Positions 11,041 through 23,339 of a DNA stretch of 64,000 nt are shown here, in pieces. The first letter of the stretch is position 1; each line of letters begins with the position of its first letter. A model generated the notes under the pieces. That model was not told where the DNA came from, did no database searches, and saw nothing but the letters and a program-made list of their open reading frames with translations. The DNA lies in the NCBI GenBank assembly GCA_023053545.1, contig JAKZAN010000007.1, positions 2,976,001-3,040,000 of the forward strand. Reading direction: 5' to 3'. Made by a program: the position numbers and the translations under genes. The DNA comes from Lepidurus packardi (Eukaryota > Arthropoda > Branchiopoda > Notostraca > Triopsidae).

Positions 11041-14000
11041 CTGGTTTGCTGATGTCAGACGCAATTTTCGAGGTTGACGCTAATTTGGCGCATGCGCTTA
11101 TTATACATGATAGCCATGTTTCAATTTAGGGCGATTTCAAAGGTGGTTTTAAAGTTTGGAGATCGGGTTTATAAGATTCATGAACATCTTTTGCAAGTTC
11201 AAGGGAATGCTTCTACAACACATTTAGAGCAATTGGGTTAAATGTTTTTAGCAAAATAATGTTTTGCGTGCAGGAATGCGGGTTACTGGGGTTAGACAAT
11301 AGGGGGCGGATACGTTAAGAAGATCATGCACTGCATATGATAAAATAGAAGATTTAAGTTCGAAGAGATCCAACTTCCTAATTGCGGACGTTTTTTTATT
11401 ATTTAGCTAGTTGAAAAGCAATATTTTATAACAGTTTTTACAGTTTTAGTTCTAGAGAAGATTGGGACTGGTCTGCGCAGTTGCTGAGGCGTATAACCTT
11501 AATTAGGGCAAGGTGAGTAATGGCGGCGACTTGACCCTACGTGTCGTTCGTGACCTTTAACGTGGAGTTGGATTTCGCGGTGTTAGCGAAAAAGAAGCAA
11601 ATTCCAGCTTAAGGTATATGGCAAGGAATTACATTACTACAATTCATGCTGTTTCAAGGATCGTTCGATGAAGTGTTTCGTGACCGTTTTATTACAATAA
11701 AACACCTTGAAACTTGCAGTAGCGTGGTATTATTGTAATGCAAACGCGAATCCGAAGGCAATTCGTTTACCGCGAGAATTAACAGATAAAGTATCATGAA
11801 CAGCTACATAGGAAGTTGTAATAGAATTTGCTTTTCTTGCACCTTTACTGTGTACAAATGTAGTGAAGATTGTGGACGACTGAAAATTACCGTAAAGATT
11901 GCTGAACTTGTTTTCCAGTGTACAGCTTGGTCATTAAAGCTGGAAACCGTAAGTTAGATGCAGTTTAGAGTTGCAACCTAAACTGGAAAGCGGGTAACGC
12001 TTTTAAATATTCAAGCGATTCAATTTGATTATGCTTAATTACATATTCGACAAATTTGTCAAAGATCATACCAGATAATCAAGTAAAATTAAATTCTACG
12101 ATGAGTATTTTACAATAGCAGCGGATGTAGAGTAAGACCCTTCCGTTACTATAATTCCAGCAAATCGTTCGAAATTCACGCGGTTTGAGTTCGGACTTGA
12201 ATTAACAGTATCTTACCGTGAAAGTAGAATGCAAACTGTTTTCTAGAAATAAATTGTCTCGAAGAAGGCCTGCTGACATCCGTGAACTTCCAACGCGCTT
12301 GTAACGTCTCTACCTCCATTAGTTTCTGCAAGAAGACTTAAAGCGCGACTTACATCATTTCGCATACTTCCGTTAAAGTAAAAAAAAATGTTTACATTTA
12401 GTTGAACGATGAGACCGATGATACAGTTCTACGTTCCTTAAACCTCAAGTTCGGAAATTTACTGATACCCTTGGAAAAAGAGATTATTCTTTTCGGATCT
12501 GGGTATCATCCGGGGTGATTAGGGTTGAACTAGTTCATGAGGTCCGAAACAAGAGCTTGGTTGACCTGAGCGACCGTACAGACAGCCACAGTGACGTGTT
12601 GATGAGGTATAAAGCGGGTGACGCCCCCTCATGCCACGTTGCGAGTTGTTTTTCGAGACGGAAACGGAGCCAAAGTCTGTCCTCAAAGCACGATAACGCC
12701 TCTAATGGCGCTATGGCGTGCTGACAATGACTTCCACCAACCTAAACCTTTCTGAACTTGTGAATTTTATACCACTAAGTCTTTCTAGCTCCCAACGGGC
12801 TTTAAACAGCGATTTAAGTTTCCAAGAAAATTTGTATTTGCTACTAAATTAGTGACCCATATTCACCCGGTAGATACTTTCCCCGTGCTTGGACGTTGAA
12901 GAAACTTTATCTCCCGGAGATCTTGTGGAGTTAAAAAGGTTCCAAAGGTTGAAAACACATGTAAGTGTAACAAGACGGAGTCATATTTAGAGCGTACGGT
13001 CGCGGGTGTCTCAGGATTGGAGCGATTCTAGCATTCTGTTCAGTCCTTTTGGCGCGTGTCAGCTAAATTTAGCCCTCCACCCGTTGTATCCCCCCACCTC
13101 CCCAACACCCGTCACACATTCCTTTGGATTTGGTTTTCAATTTCCAGCTAGGGTAGTGTTTACGACATCCGGCAAACAACCCCAAAAAACGATAACAACA
13201 GTTATCAACACTTTTTCCCCCATACAAGTAAGAAAAACGATGTCTGTACACTATAAACAGGGTAAACCTCATCCCTGCATAGTTTTCTTGCGACCCTCCA
13301 GATACTCTTGAGTCGCTCATGGTGATATATGTAACGCTAAGAAGTAGCAGAAGGTAGCTCCGTATATGTTTTGGACGGTTTGTATATCCCAACAGCGTAT
13401 CCAGGTGGGAAGGAGTCCTTTGAACGTGCGACGACGAGGTGGTTGCCTGGTTGGTTTGGGTTGAAAAACCGACAGTGAGACGCAGCGAGAGAGAAAACGG
13501 GGCATTGGGGACTTTAATATGAGGGGCGACTTGTTAGGTTCTTGGGGTAGGAAGGGGAGGTGGGTTGGAAATAGAGTAAGATAGAGAGTCGGGAGAGGAA
13601 TGGGAATGAAACGGCTGGTTCAGCGCGTAGCAAGGAGAAGTAGGGAATGGGAAAGGAAGGAAGGGAACAAGATAAAGAAGGAGAGGAAAGAAGGAAGTTG
13701 TGCGGTGTTGCCTCCCAGCTATTTGAAATCACAGAAACGTGCGATGACGAGCCCACGAGGTGCTGTGGGTGCTAAACATTTCTTTTTATTCCTTTTCACC
13801 TCATTTCTATTTAAGAAAATTAATAGCATCTTCATCGCCGTTATTTATTCACGTTCTTTCGCCTATATTTATTCATCACTTAGTACCACTGTATAATACA
13901 CAGTAGGATAAAAAGAGTATCTTCCAATGTGAAGTTTTTAGAACTGCTTTTCTCGGTTTCAAGAGGATGTGGCAGTACTAAGGAACATAGGAGGGATGGA

Positions 14001-14916
14001 TTCACCGACTTAACCATCGTACTGTCAAGTAGGCATTCCTAATCCATCTGAAAAAGGGTTCGTAAATAAAACAAGGCATTCGCAAAACGGGGGACTGGCA
14101 ACCTTTCGCTCGGGTACTCTGGGGAGTTCGGGATTGGCCTAAGATCCGACCTGCATTGTGTCCTGTAAACGGTCGTGACCTTTTTTTAACTGCACTGGGA
14201 GGTTTAAGAATGATCCCTTTGATATTAATGCCTTTTACCTGAATATACGCTGGGGACCCATAAAGTCGGCCCAACACCTTTACATTGGTAGACACCTTTC
14301 TTTTTTTTGTATAACCGACGTGCGTCTGTTGTCGGATCTTTTTATTTACTAGGACGTTTTGACATCTTTCTTTTGTTATTGTATACATTTATCACGACAG
14401 CTAGGGTCGGTGGAGTACCTTTCGAAAGGGTTTCTATGATTGGTTGATATAGTTGGTTAGTAATTTAATATGGTTATTTAGTTAGTTGTTTAGTAGAGTT
14501 AGTATGGTTAGTTCTTCCTTACATTTGCTAATTCGTGAGAGCAGAATTAAGTTTTGGACGTTCCTCCCATTAGTTGTGCAAAAGGCCTAATCCGTTGAAC
14601 GCTTTTGGGTTGGATGGGACTTCCTTTTGCATTGAAATGAATCTTCAGAAGGCTTAACTGTCGCAGTAGTTTTGCTCTCTCCTTGTTTAATTTCGGTCAA
14701 TGTAACAATAGATGGGGGATGTAACAATAGATGGTCAATGAAACAATAGATGGGTTTTGTCTGTGTTTGGCAAGAGCATCTATCGTAGTCCGCTTTTTAT
14801 GCGCTTTAGATATTCTAGCCATGGAAAATAGTGTTCTTATTTGAATTATTTTCGATACCGTTGTTACCCTACTATGTTAACCTTTATACTGTGCTTAGTA
14901 CCTTTACACTTTCATT
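11041..14916. other. Gene-free stretch between the PCGF paralogues
   Basis: It contains a pyrimidine/purine-skewed segment at 13000-13900 with overlapping low-complexity ORFs and the 19-bp triplicate at 14700. No coding exon recognised. Confidence 0.5.
14700..14753. repeat. Three tandem copies of a 19-bp unit
   Basis: ATGTAACAATAGATGG occurs at 14700 and 14719, and ATGAAACAATAGATGG at 14738. Confidence 0.8.
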
Positions 14917-14922
14917 TTTATT
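14917..14922 (-). terminator. Candidate polyadenylation signal of PCGF paralogue B
   Basis: A canonical AATAAA on the minus strand lies about 200 nt after the stop codon of paralogue B, in AT-rich DNA. The position suits a short 3' UTR. Transcript ends were not seen, so this is inference from position. Confidence 0.4.
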
Positions 14923-15120
14923 TATGAAATAAAGAAATGGAGAAACGTTTTCATTTATAACGATTTTTGTATTGGCAGACAAAAATATTCTGGGTTAGCA
15001 TAAAAGGAACATAGATTGGTCAATTCACAGCCGAAAAATTTCCAATAACCTTACAAGGAAACGAAAGAATCACTTCAGAAGTCCCCCGTTTTTTTCTCCC
15101 CATCTTGAATCTTCTTTTCT

Positions 15121-18100
15121 TTATGGAGCTTCAGAAGTACCGGCCAGGTTAGGGCGACTGGAGACAGGTGGGATTTTCAATACTGGGCTCTTTTTGGAAT
15201 CTGTTTTGTTAGGCGAGCACGGAGAGCATTTTCGGTTGGGTCCGGTACTGTTGCCGGTACTCTGAGTAACATTTTGGTCGGTAGGATTGTTCCCATTGGG
15301 CCGCAAAGGAAGGGTTTTGAGTCCCGCGGCCGAAACGGGCAATCCAAAGCGCGAAAACCAATTTTGCAAGAGGTCCAAGTTCCCGTATTGCGCTGCGGCT
15401 GCGAGCCACGTGGGCGCTAAAGGTTTCGGGACGCCTTTCATTACATTTTTGGAGGGTTGCAGTCGTCTGCTGGACTTGTAGCTACTACTGGGTGGTGGTG
15501 ACTTCATTGGCGAAGGGGCTTTTGTACCCGGTAAGGGTGACGCAGTACTCTTTACACCACCGCGTAGGTCTACAGTACGTCCAGTATTTGGGGTAGCGAC
15601 TGCAGAAGGAAGACTACGGGGGTGGGAGAGGTCTAGCACCCCTGCTTCCGGTGAAGCCACCGGACTAGGATCGTCAATTATCAGGAGATCGTCGTCCGAA
15701 CCATCTTGGTCCTTTCTGGTATTTGCAGTAGTGGTTGGTATGGAGATCGGAGGTGACGATAGCGATTTAAGTAAGGGACTGATAGCAGTCGTAGTAGTAG
15801 TAGGCTTGGGGAGAGGCGTTGTTAAGGGTTTCAAGGCGGGGGGTGGGCCTGGCGGGGGCCGGAGATTGACTCGGATTTGGGATAAGCCCAAGGCGGCGTC
15901 TGCGAGCGTTTTGGGGCTGATTCCATTGTTAACGGACCGTTGTCCACCGTTCGGGAGACGGATACCTACCCCGCCCGTACCAGGAACAATGGTAGCGACG
16001 TTAGGAAGTGCTTTATTGGAACCAAAGAGTAAAGCCGCTCTACTATAGTCGGACATTTTGATAAAGCTGAACGGGTTGGGACTGCCGGAGGTACCGGCGG
16101 CGAAAGCGGGTGGTTTGGGTATGGGAGGCGTCGTATCACTGAAGAGGACGGATTGAAGACTTTCGCCGTCTTGTGGTGGCACTGGAAAGAGTGGTCTGGA
16201 GGGGACTCTCTTCGGGACGGTGGTGATGGTGACTTGGGGACTAAAGGCCGGGGCAGAGTGAGCAGCGGCGGCGGCGGCCAAGGCCTTTGGCAGAGTAGGG
16301 CTCCGTTGGGACCTGTCAATTATGAAGGGTTTGTTCATCCGGTCTACAGCAGTCGAAGACATGACGGGATGAATGGAGACGGCCGGGGAGTTTAGTTTGG
16401 CTGCCAGAAGGGTGGCGGCTGAGGAAGTTGAAGCGGATGGAGTATCCACGATGGGTACAACAGGCACTGGACGCTGTACTGGTTTCAAGTCGAGCAGTTT
16501 CGTGAAATCCTCCTTACTTAGGGTGTCGTTGGGACTTCGGGATAAATCTATCGAACGGGAGGCATTCGCTGCGGATTTGAGGGGAGTGGTTTGGTCTTTG
16601 GGTAGCTTCTGAGTACTACAGTGACTAATGGTGAAGTTCCCGGCCATTCTCTTGCGAGATTTAGGATCGCTAGTGAAAAACTTGGGCTTTTTGACCGAAG
16701 AGAGCTTAGAGTTCCGCGGCCCGGTACTAGAAGTACTAGCTAAGGCGCCTTTGATGTGCGAACGGTCCACGGAATCATGCGAGGACGTCTTTTTCCGTTT
16801 TCGGTTGGGATAATCGTTCTTCAAGTTAAAGGTAAAGGTCAGGGGTTGCTGATTTAAGCTAATTAAGCCAGGGATGGGACGACTGGGTTTAGGGTTTAAA
16901 CCCACATCGAGTGTTGAATTGATATTGGTGGACTCGTGGAAAAGGGGTTTGGGGGCAGACGGGTAAGAAACCGAAGGGATTTCCGGAGAAGGCAAAGAAG
17001 AAGAAGTACCGGCTCTGCGGGGAGATGACGCGGGCAGTTGGTTGAAAGGGGGTTCACCTTTACGATAAGCTTCTCGCATGACTCGTAATCGCTCTTGGGC
17101 TTCGATAATGTGCTTTCCGTGCGATTTGCGGCGAACACCGATTTGTTTCTTCAAGCTTCTTTTCCGACGTTTGCGTCTGCTTCCATTTAGAGACTCGTTG
17201 GATGAAACGGGAGCGTCTCTGCCAGAATCCTGGCCTGTATCTTCTTCCGGTAGGGGTAACAATACCGGTTTGTTTGGGGATACAACTTCTTTGGCTAGTT
17301 TGACGCCAGAAACTCTCTTACGAAAGTTTCTGCGATGAAAAACTGGCGCTTTTAGGACATTCAAAGTCTCAAACGCTGGGGAGGGTACCGGTAGTGGTGC
17401 TACCGTTGGGGGTGGTAGGGTTAGAACCGCTGGGGACGGGACTGGGGTGGTTTCCTTTTTAGGGTCTGATGCGAGGTTAAAGTTGTATCGTAACCGCATA
17501 GGTTCCCTCTATACAATCGAATTTGCGTGTTGATTTGTGGACAAGTTTCTCTTCACTTTTTTTCTTTTTTGTTTTTAAGAAACAGACAAGGACAGCATGC
17601 AAATTGCGTGCATGCTGCAAGCTGACAACAAACGAGGAAAAGTGAAAAAAACGTACCTGTTTCCATGCGAAAATGTACGCCACGTCGGATAAACGGTACT
17701 CCGAGGCTAATTTGGCACGGCCGTAAAGAAAGTCCACCTTAGGGGTTCAAAGGAAAGGTCGAATGATTGGCATGGAGCAGACACACAGAAACTGGTAAAA
17801 CTTACATTGTAATTGTCGCCGACTTGGTACTTGCGTCGAAGGAGCTGTTCCAAGAGGTGAATCGTTACCGCCGCCGGACATTTGAAGTACCGAATTCCGT
17901 AGTGAGGCTATGGTGAGAATGTTCCAAATCATTATTTATTACGTAATGTAATTAGATTACACTATTCACTATTAGACAAACTCTAAGGTTATCTTAATAA
18001 ACAATAACTATGTTCATAAAAATTACACGTTGTTAGTAATGCTATCCTAAGAGAGGTTGAAACCTACTTCGCTTGCTTCTTGAGACACAATGGCGGGTTT

Positions 18101-21100
18101 CCAGGCTTCTTTCTCCGGCGAAGGCCTGTAATCCAAGTAGTTATTTTAATGACATTCAGTTGTATGCAATTTTCAGAGTTGAAATGATTTTAAGGCTTTC
18201 GAAGACCGTTGCCATGGACGGGCTTTGCAAGGCATACGTGGTTTGGAACGGGTAATTCGGAACGCCTTTTTTGCTAAAACCGATGCAAATTATAGAAAAA
18301 CTCGTCAACAGTAAAGTTGAGCATACTAATAACTAGTGTACATAACCAAAGGTTTGTGTATGGCGTTCAGAGTGAATTAGAGAGTACGTAAAATAGATTG
18401 CATCTCCAAATTAGGCTTCTGCTTTGAAGTTCGTCATCCTTCCATTATGCAAATCGTATTTTTTTCTATCATTTTATATAGAGATTGTCTTTCATTTAGG
18501 AGAAAAATGAAGCACGTTCATTACGCTCTCATGAGAGGAGAAATGCAGAAGTAATTGGACCTGAAGAAATTCGAGCCACAGCTTGTTCATATATCATCAC
18601 GGTAATGACCACTTCAACCACACAGGAGTTGGTTTGATATGGTCTCATATCCTTTTAACTATAGTCACTCGGTTTCAGTAACTATACCATTGAATTTCCC
18701 GACACTTTTCTTGAACGACCTACTTTCAAGCTTAAATGACGCTAGGTTATTTTTGCTCTGTTCAATATCAATACCAAAGCAATACTCAGAATTTGGAAAT
18801 GGTCATACCCTTCGATACTACTTTAGTACGTTTTTCAGAAAAATTGCCTACATATTGAGTACATGGATAAAAAGTTACCCTGCTTGCCGTTTCATGCGCA
18901 GAAGCAATGCGCGTTCAAATACATCCATACAAAGCACCGCGCGCCTCCTCGCGCTAGCTTCGGTGTAACAAGCTAAGCTCTACGGGGGAGCCTTAATATA
19001 ATCTGATTGAGCTTAAAACTGAAGTGAACTGAGATAAAATGTCAACGATAGACTAGACAGCATCAGCGTATTTTAAACAGGTAACTTCCACTTTGATAGC
19101 TCAATAGTTGTATCCTTAAGGGACGAGCTTATGGGAAAAAACAAAACAAAAAAAAAACGGAAAAAAATGTTGACGGAAGAAGAATAAAAATGCGGTGTAA
19201 CACATGATGCATATCAAGTAGGGTTTTGGCATACAGGTACATAAACCATTTTGGAAAATGCTGCCATGAACCTTCTTGGGGGTCTGGGACATAGATTGCA
19301 TGTTTGCGGATCGGATGACTGGCCAATCCTTTTGTCTATCCTTGTTCTTTTCCTTTTCCTGTTTATCTCTTGACTGTACGATTTAAAAGCTTATTTTTTT
19401 CCATCCCAGCGTTCAAAACCTTAACGATAAAAAAGGCTAGAGGTATCAATGCTCTTGAAAGAATCGTTGATTTCCTAACGACTTTTCTTAAAATCTCGTT
19501 ATGCAATTCTAAAGAATATTCTAACGTTAACTTGGCATCAGAAAGTATATATAAAATTGTAACAAAATCCTTAAACATTGCAGACAGTGTCTACTAAATA
19601 ACCATCTCGCCCAATGGATACTTGGCGTTTGGCGACGAGGTTAGATGCGTAGCTACACAGTAGCTCTATATAGCTCGAGTTATGGATAGCTATACACCTA
19701 TGGGCTAGACAGAACGCTAATGTCCATGAAATGTTAATGGAGCTCAACTTGGTCCAGAACGGGGAATAGTTGATGGCATCCAGACGACAAACCGATAATC
19801 CATTTTAATAAAGATTAAACCTTTCCAATTACTATTATTTACGCTTATGGCGTATGTATGTGTAGCACCTTATCACATATTAAACACTTTCGCGCAAGGA
19901 ATTTCATTCGAACGGCACGAAATTGACGTTTACGTGTGTGCACGTTTGGCCAATGATTTTTTTTTTAAGTTTTCGGGCAGAGAAATTTTTCTCGTTCAGC
20001 TGCTAATCTTGTGCAGTAGATTAGCTAGGAATAGAATCAGATAATTTGTCTCAAGCAACAGTGTCATTTATAGGCCCTCTCTTGAGTTTTCCAGATATAT
20101 AGATACACCAGAAGCTCTGAAACAGTTTGTTAAGACCATCTTTTATCGTACTTAGGCCGCAATCCCTAATTTCTGCCGGAGTTGGGTGGCTTAACATAAT
20201 GCAAGCAATGATACAAGCTAGATCCCAACGAACATTACGAATTTTCCGAGAATTCCGAATTTACGTGCAGTTTGAGAAGACCGATTTTCGTTTTGATCTG
20301 TATTGGTTATTTTCTATATTTATATGAGCAACAATTGTGCGAATTGATGGAAATGCAAAATTTGCCATCCTTGTCCTAACTTAATGGGCCTTAAATTGTC
20401 TACACAGGACTTTAATGGCCATTAAAAGTTACGGGAGTTGTAATAACTCCTTCAATTGGAAAGCTCCGTTAACCTTAACTGAGTCGTCTAGACTCAGTTA
20501 AGGTTAACTGAGATTAAGTGAGATTAACTCAGGTAGAAGGAGTTAATAGACACTAACTTGTCCAGTCTATCCTAGGTATCATAGCTATAGGTGTTATACC
20601 TGTGTGGAAGCTAACGAGCTTCCCCCCCCCCCCCCCTGGGGAAAAATCCTTTACCTCCCTACCGGTAACCTAGGATCTTTTTCCTCCCGACTAAATTAGA
20701 CTACGACCATTAAGAAAAATGCTCACAGACTTTCAAACACAAACATTGATTAACTATTGCTTATGCCCATGGGCGGCGCTGAATGTCAAAATAACCAAAA
20801 TTTCGCCTCGAAAACAGTGCGCTGAAACATCGAAACGCTGCTATGCTAATCGCAGTTCCGTAGACATAATGTCACAGGGTAATTTCACAAGGTATCTTTC
20901 CCTTCTGTGACCTTCCTACCAAGGAAGGTCCTAAAAACCTTCGAAACCATCATATAATACAATAACCTTATCCCAATATACCTTTGACTTTATTCCGCTC
21001 TATTGCCGCGACATTTAAGATTCTTTGTTAGCGTAGTTGCACTTGAGATTATCTACAGACTTTTTGGATATCAAGAAAAGTGAGAAAACATTTTCCATAC

Positions 21101-23051
21101 AACAATTTGAATTCCAGATATTGCATACAATCACTAGAAACTATAGTTTGGTCCAAAAAGTTCCCACGTTAAGCTATTCGCTTCCCTTCGTTATCATGGT
21201 TGAAGCTCGAAATACATTGCAACTATCACGTTTGATAAGGGATCGGTTTCCGGTTACTCGCGCACTGCACAACAATTCGGTTGTGCCAGTTCAAATCCAC
21301 GGGAAAATCTTACATTCTCGCTTTCTCAATATTAAAGATATCTGTAAGCATCTAATAATGTAGAACCTCGCGTGAGGAAATGTGATTTTCTTCTCATATG
21401 AAAATGTTTTTTGTGAGCTAACGTTTATAACAGTGTCAAACACCTGTAAAGTGAGGGAAACTGAACGAAAACGAAACAAAGTTTGGAAGGTCTGGGAATC
21501 TTAAAATAGTTTTAGAAAGGTTTTATGGCGTCACGCGCAACAAAAAATTCTTCAAATGGATCAGGTGGTAACGAAACTTGGAAAGTGTTCCCTGCAATAT
21601 TGCGCCCTAGCAGTTACAGGACATGCGACGTTACCCAGTGACAAAGTAATAATGAGTGGGGTTGCAGTTGGTACTTACGGGACAAATTCCAGGGAGAAGG
21701 AGATGGAATCGGTTGGACTAAAGAAGCCTTCCAGGTGCAGTTCTCTCGCTGCTTGGGCCACTCCAGCTGTTAGAACGACATGAAAAACAACATTTATACG
21801 CCTTCATTACTACCACTATTCCAATAGTAATTGTTATATTCCTCCTATTGTATTATTCCTCATGTAAAAACAACCAATCATGTTCTATTGTAAATTGAAA
21901 ACTAAAGATGTAAAACTAAACTGTAAAACTACCTTTAATGGTACAGAATAGGTCTTAATGCCATTAACTCTGCCTTAAGAAGTATAGACTTAACTTCAAA
22001 AATAGCCAGCAGATTAAGGCTTCCTCGTATTGCTTAGCTTTCTATAGCACGATAGTAATGGGAACGGAAAAGCACTTTTACGTCGAAAGTGCATGAGAAT
22101 TTTTAAAAAGTTTATTGACAGTAATGTAGGTAATAGCAATAAGAAGGGCACGATAAGTTTTTTTTAACGTTTTCTTTAATTCATTTGAGAAATGCAAATG
22201 AATTTTCCCCCTCGCGAACTGGGTAACTTGGAAAGTGTCATACTAGACATTATTTAGGTATTTTAAAAAAATCACGCCAATTGAGTGCTTAGTTATAGAC
22301 TAAGCACTCCTTGCGGTAGCTTGGTTGTAACAATGTAAACTGTAACGGGGCCTTAGGGCAACAGTTAAAAGGATATTTAAATTCGAAGAACTGATTGCGA
22401 CTACTCTGAACTAACTAAACCCCAAAAGCCAACTAATTGTGCGAAATGGCTCCTCTTACCTGAATTCGCTTGATTAGCGTAGAAATCAAGGCGTCGTTGA
22501 AGCTCTTTTTTGGAGAGGTCAGGTACGAGTTTATAGACGATCGTTTGTAAGGTATGGTCCCGTCTACAAGCACCAGAGACAACTTTAGGAATTGTGCACC
22601 CAGTTTCGAAGAAACTTCCAAACTTAATCCGCAGTGTGTACTTACTTGAGATGGATATGAGGTCGAGAACTCTGTAAAGGCACTTGACAAACGGGGCACG
22701 CCGCATTATGTTCCACATACTGAAGGATACACGATCGGCAAACTACATTCAAAATAATTACTATTGCAATCACACTTGTTTTCCGACTCCTACATTCCAC
22801 TGTAGTTTGGTATTACTATACGGAGTCGAGAGTGGTTTTAAACACGGGAAAATACAATCGACTACGGAAAGAGTGAAGCGGTAAAACTTACAGGCATGCA
22901 GGCATTCCGTTACGGTAGTCGCCTCTATGAAGTACCCTCTGCATAAGGGACACGTAATAAGGGCATTGTAATCGCGGACTAATCGACTACTTTCAGTCGG
23001 ATTCGTAGTCTCTTGACTGATCGTCCGCGTCTGTGTACGAGCTGGACTCAT
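15121..23051 (-). CDS. Posterior sex combs / Su(z)2-like Polycomb RING-finger protein, paralogue B
   Basis: Seven exons are seen on the minus strand: 23051-22892, 22742-22646, 22563-22460, 21766-21679, 17907-17806, 17737-17657 and 17508-15121. The RING finger uses Cys34, Cys37, Cys50, His52, Cys55, Cys58, Cys69 and Cys72, followed by TLQTIVYKLVPDL. The RAWUL domain runs through exons 4-6 (FFSPTDSISFSLEF, CPAAVTIHLLEQLL, LSDVAYIFAWKQ). The last exon encodes about 795 residues rich in Ser, Pro, Thr and basic clusters, as in the long disordered tails of Drosophila PSC and Su(z)2, which compact chromatin. BMI1-type proteins are only about 330 aa, so the Psc/Su(z)2 form is favoured. The total is about 1006 residues plus a gap: exon 4 ends in phase 2 but exon 5 begins in phase 0, so at least one linker exon of 3n+1 nt is probably hidden in the 3.77-kb intron. 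An acceptor near 23064 suggests a 5' UTR exon. The stop codon is at 15123-15121. Confidence 0.93.
18830..19005 (-). repeat. Foldback/MITE family member 2 (end module, reversed)
   Basis: Reverse complement of the family end module: ATGCGCAGAAGCAATGCGCG, CCTCCTCGCGCTAGC, GTGTAACAAGCTAAGCTC. It lies in the large intron of PCGF paralogue B. Confidence 0.7.
20440..20700 (-). repeat. GTTAAC-rich interspersed repeat, copy 2, with hairpin
   Basis: Reverse-orientation relative of 6410-6790. At 20469-20507 it holds a perfect inverted repeat with 17-bp arms and a 5-base loop (TTAACCTTAACTGAGTC-GTCTA-GACTCAGTTAAGGTTAA). A poly(C) run of 15 lies at 20622-20636. It is within the large intron of PCGF paralogue B. 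Confidence 0.65.
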
Positions 23052-23339
23052 GTTCCCCAACCTGCCGGAATTCACAGATAAATTAACCACAGGTCAAGTA
23101 AAGACTTCACAAATTAAGATTAGTCACACGTAACCCTAAGAACATAAGTCCCGCCTCAAATAAATTGATGTATTTTTTTTTACCCTAAGCAATGAAAAAG
23201 AAAAAGTATGCTCTTCATATGGGGGTTATTTATTATCGGCAGCTGATTAGCGGACATGGAACGTCAATCTTTATCAGCAGCGATAAATTAGCATTTTTAG
23301 TTACTTAGTCCTGGAGTACTACGGAGGGTTTCTGAATTT

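Larger units (their letters stand above)
17938..21678 (-). other. Large intron of PCGF paralogue B
   Basis: It holds a foldback element (18830-19005) and the hairpin repeat (20440-20700). The phase mismatch of its flanking exons predicts a hidden exon of 3n+1 nt. A 28-nt candidate near 21338-21311 has good splice sites but brings an in-frame stop. Confidence 0.6.

Noticed and set aside
15731-16395. Plus-strand ORFs overlapping the large Psc-like exon
   Set aside because: Antisense shadows of the long open minus-strand exon.
21311-21338. 28-nt candidate for the missing exon of PCGF paralogue B
   Set aside because: Splice sites and length (3n+1) fit, but joining it brings an in-frame stop after two codons.
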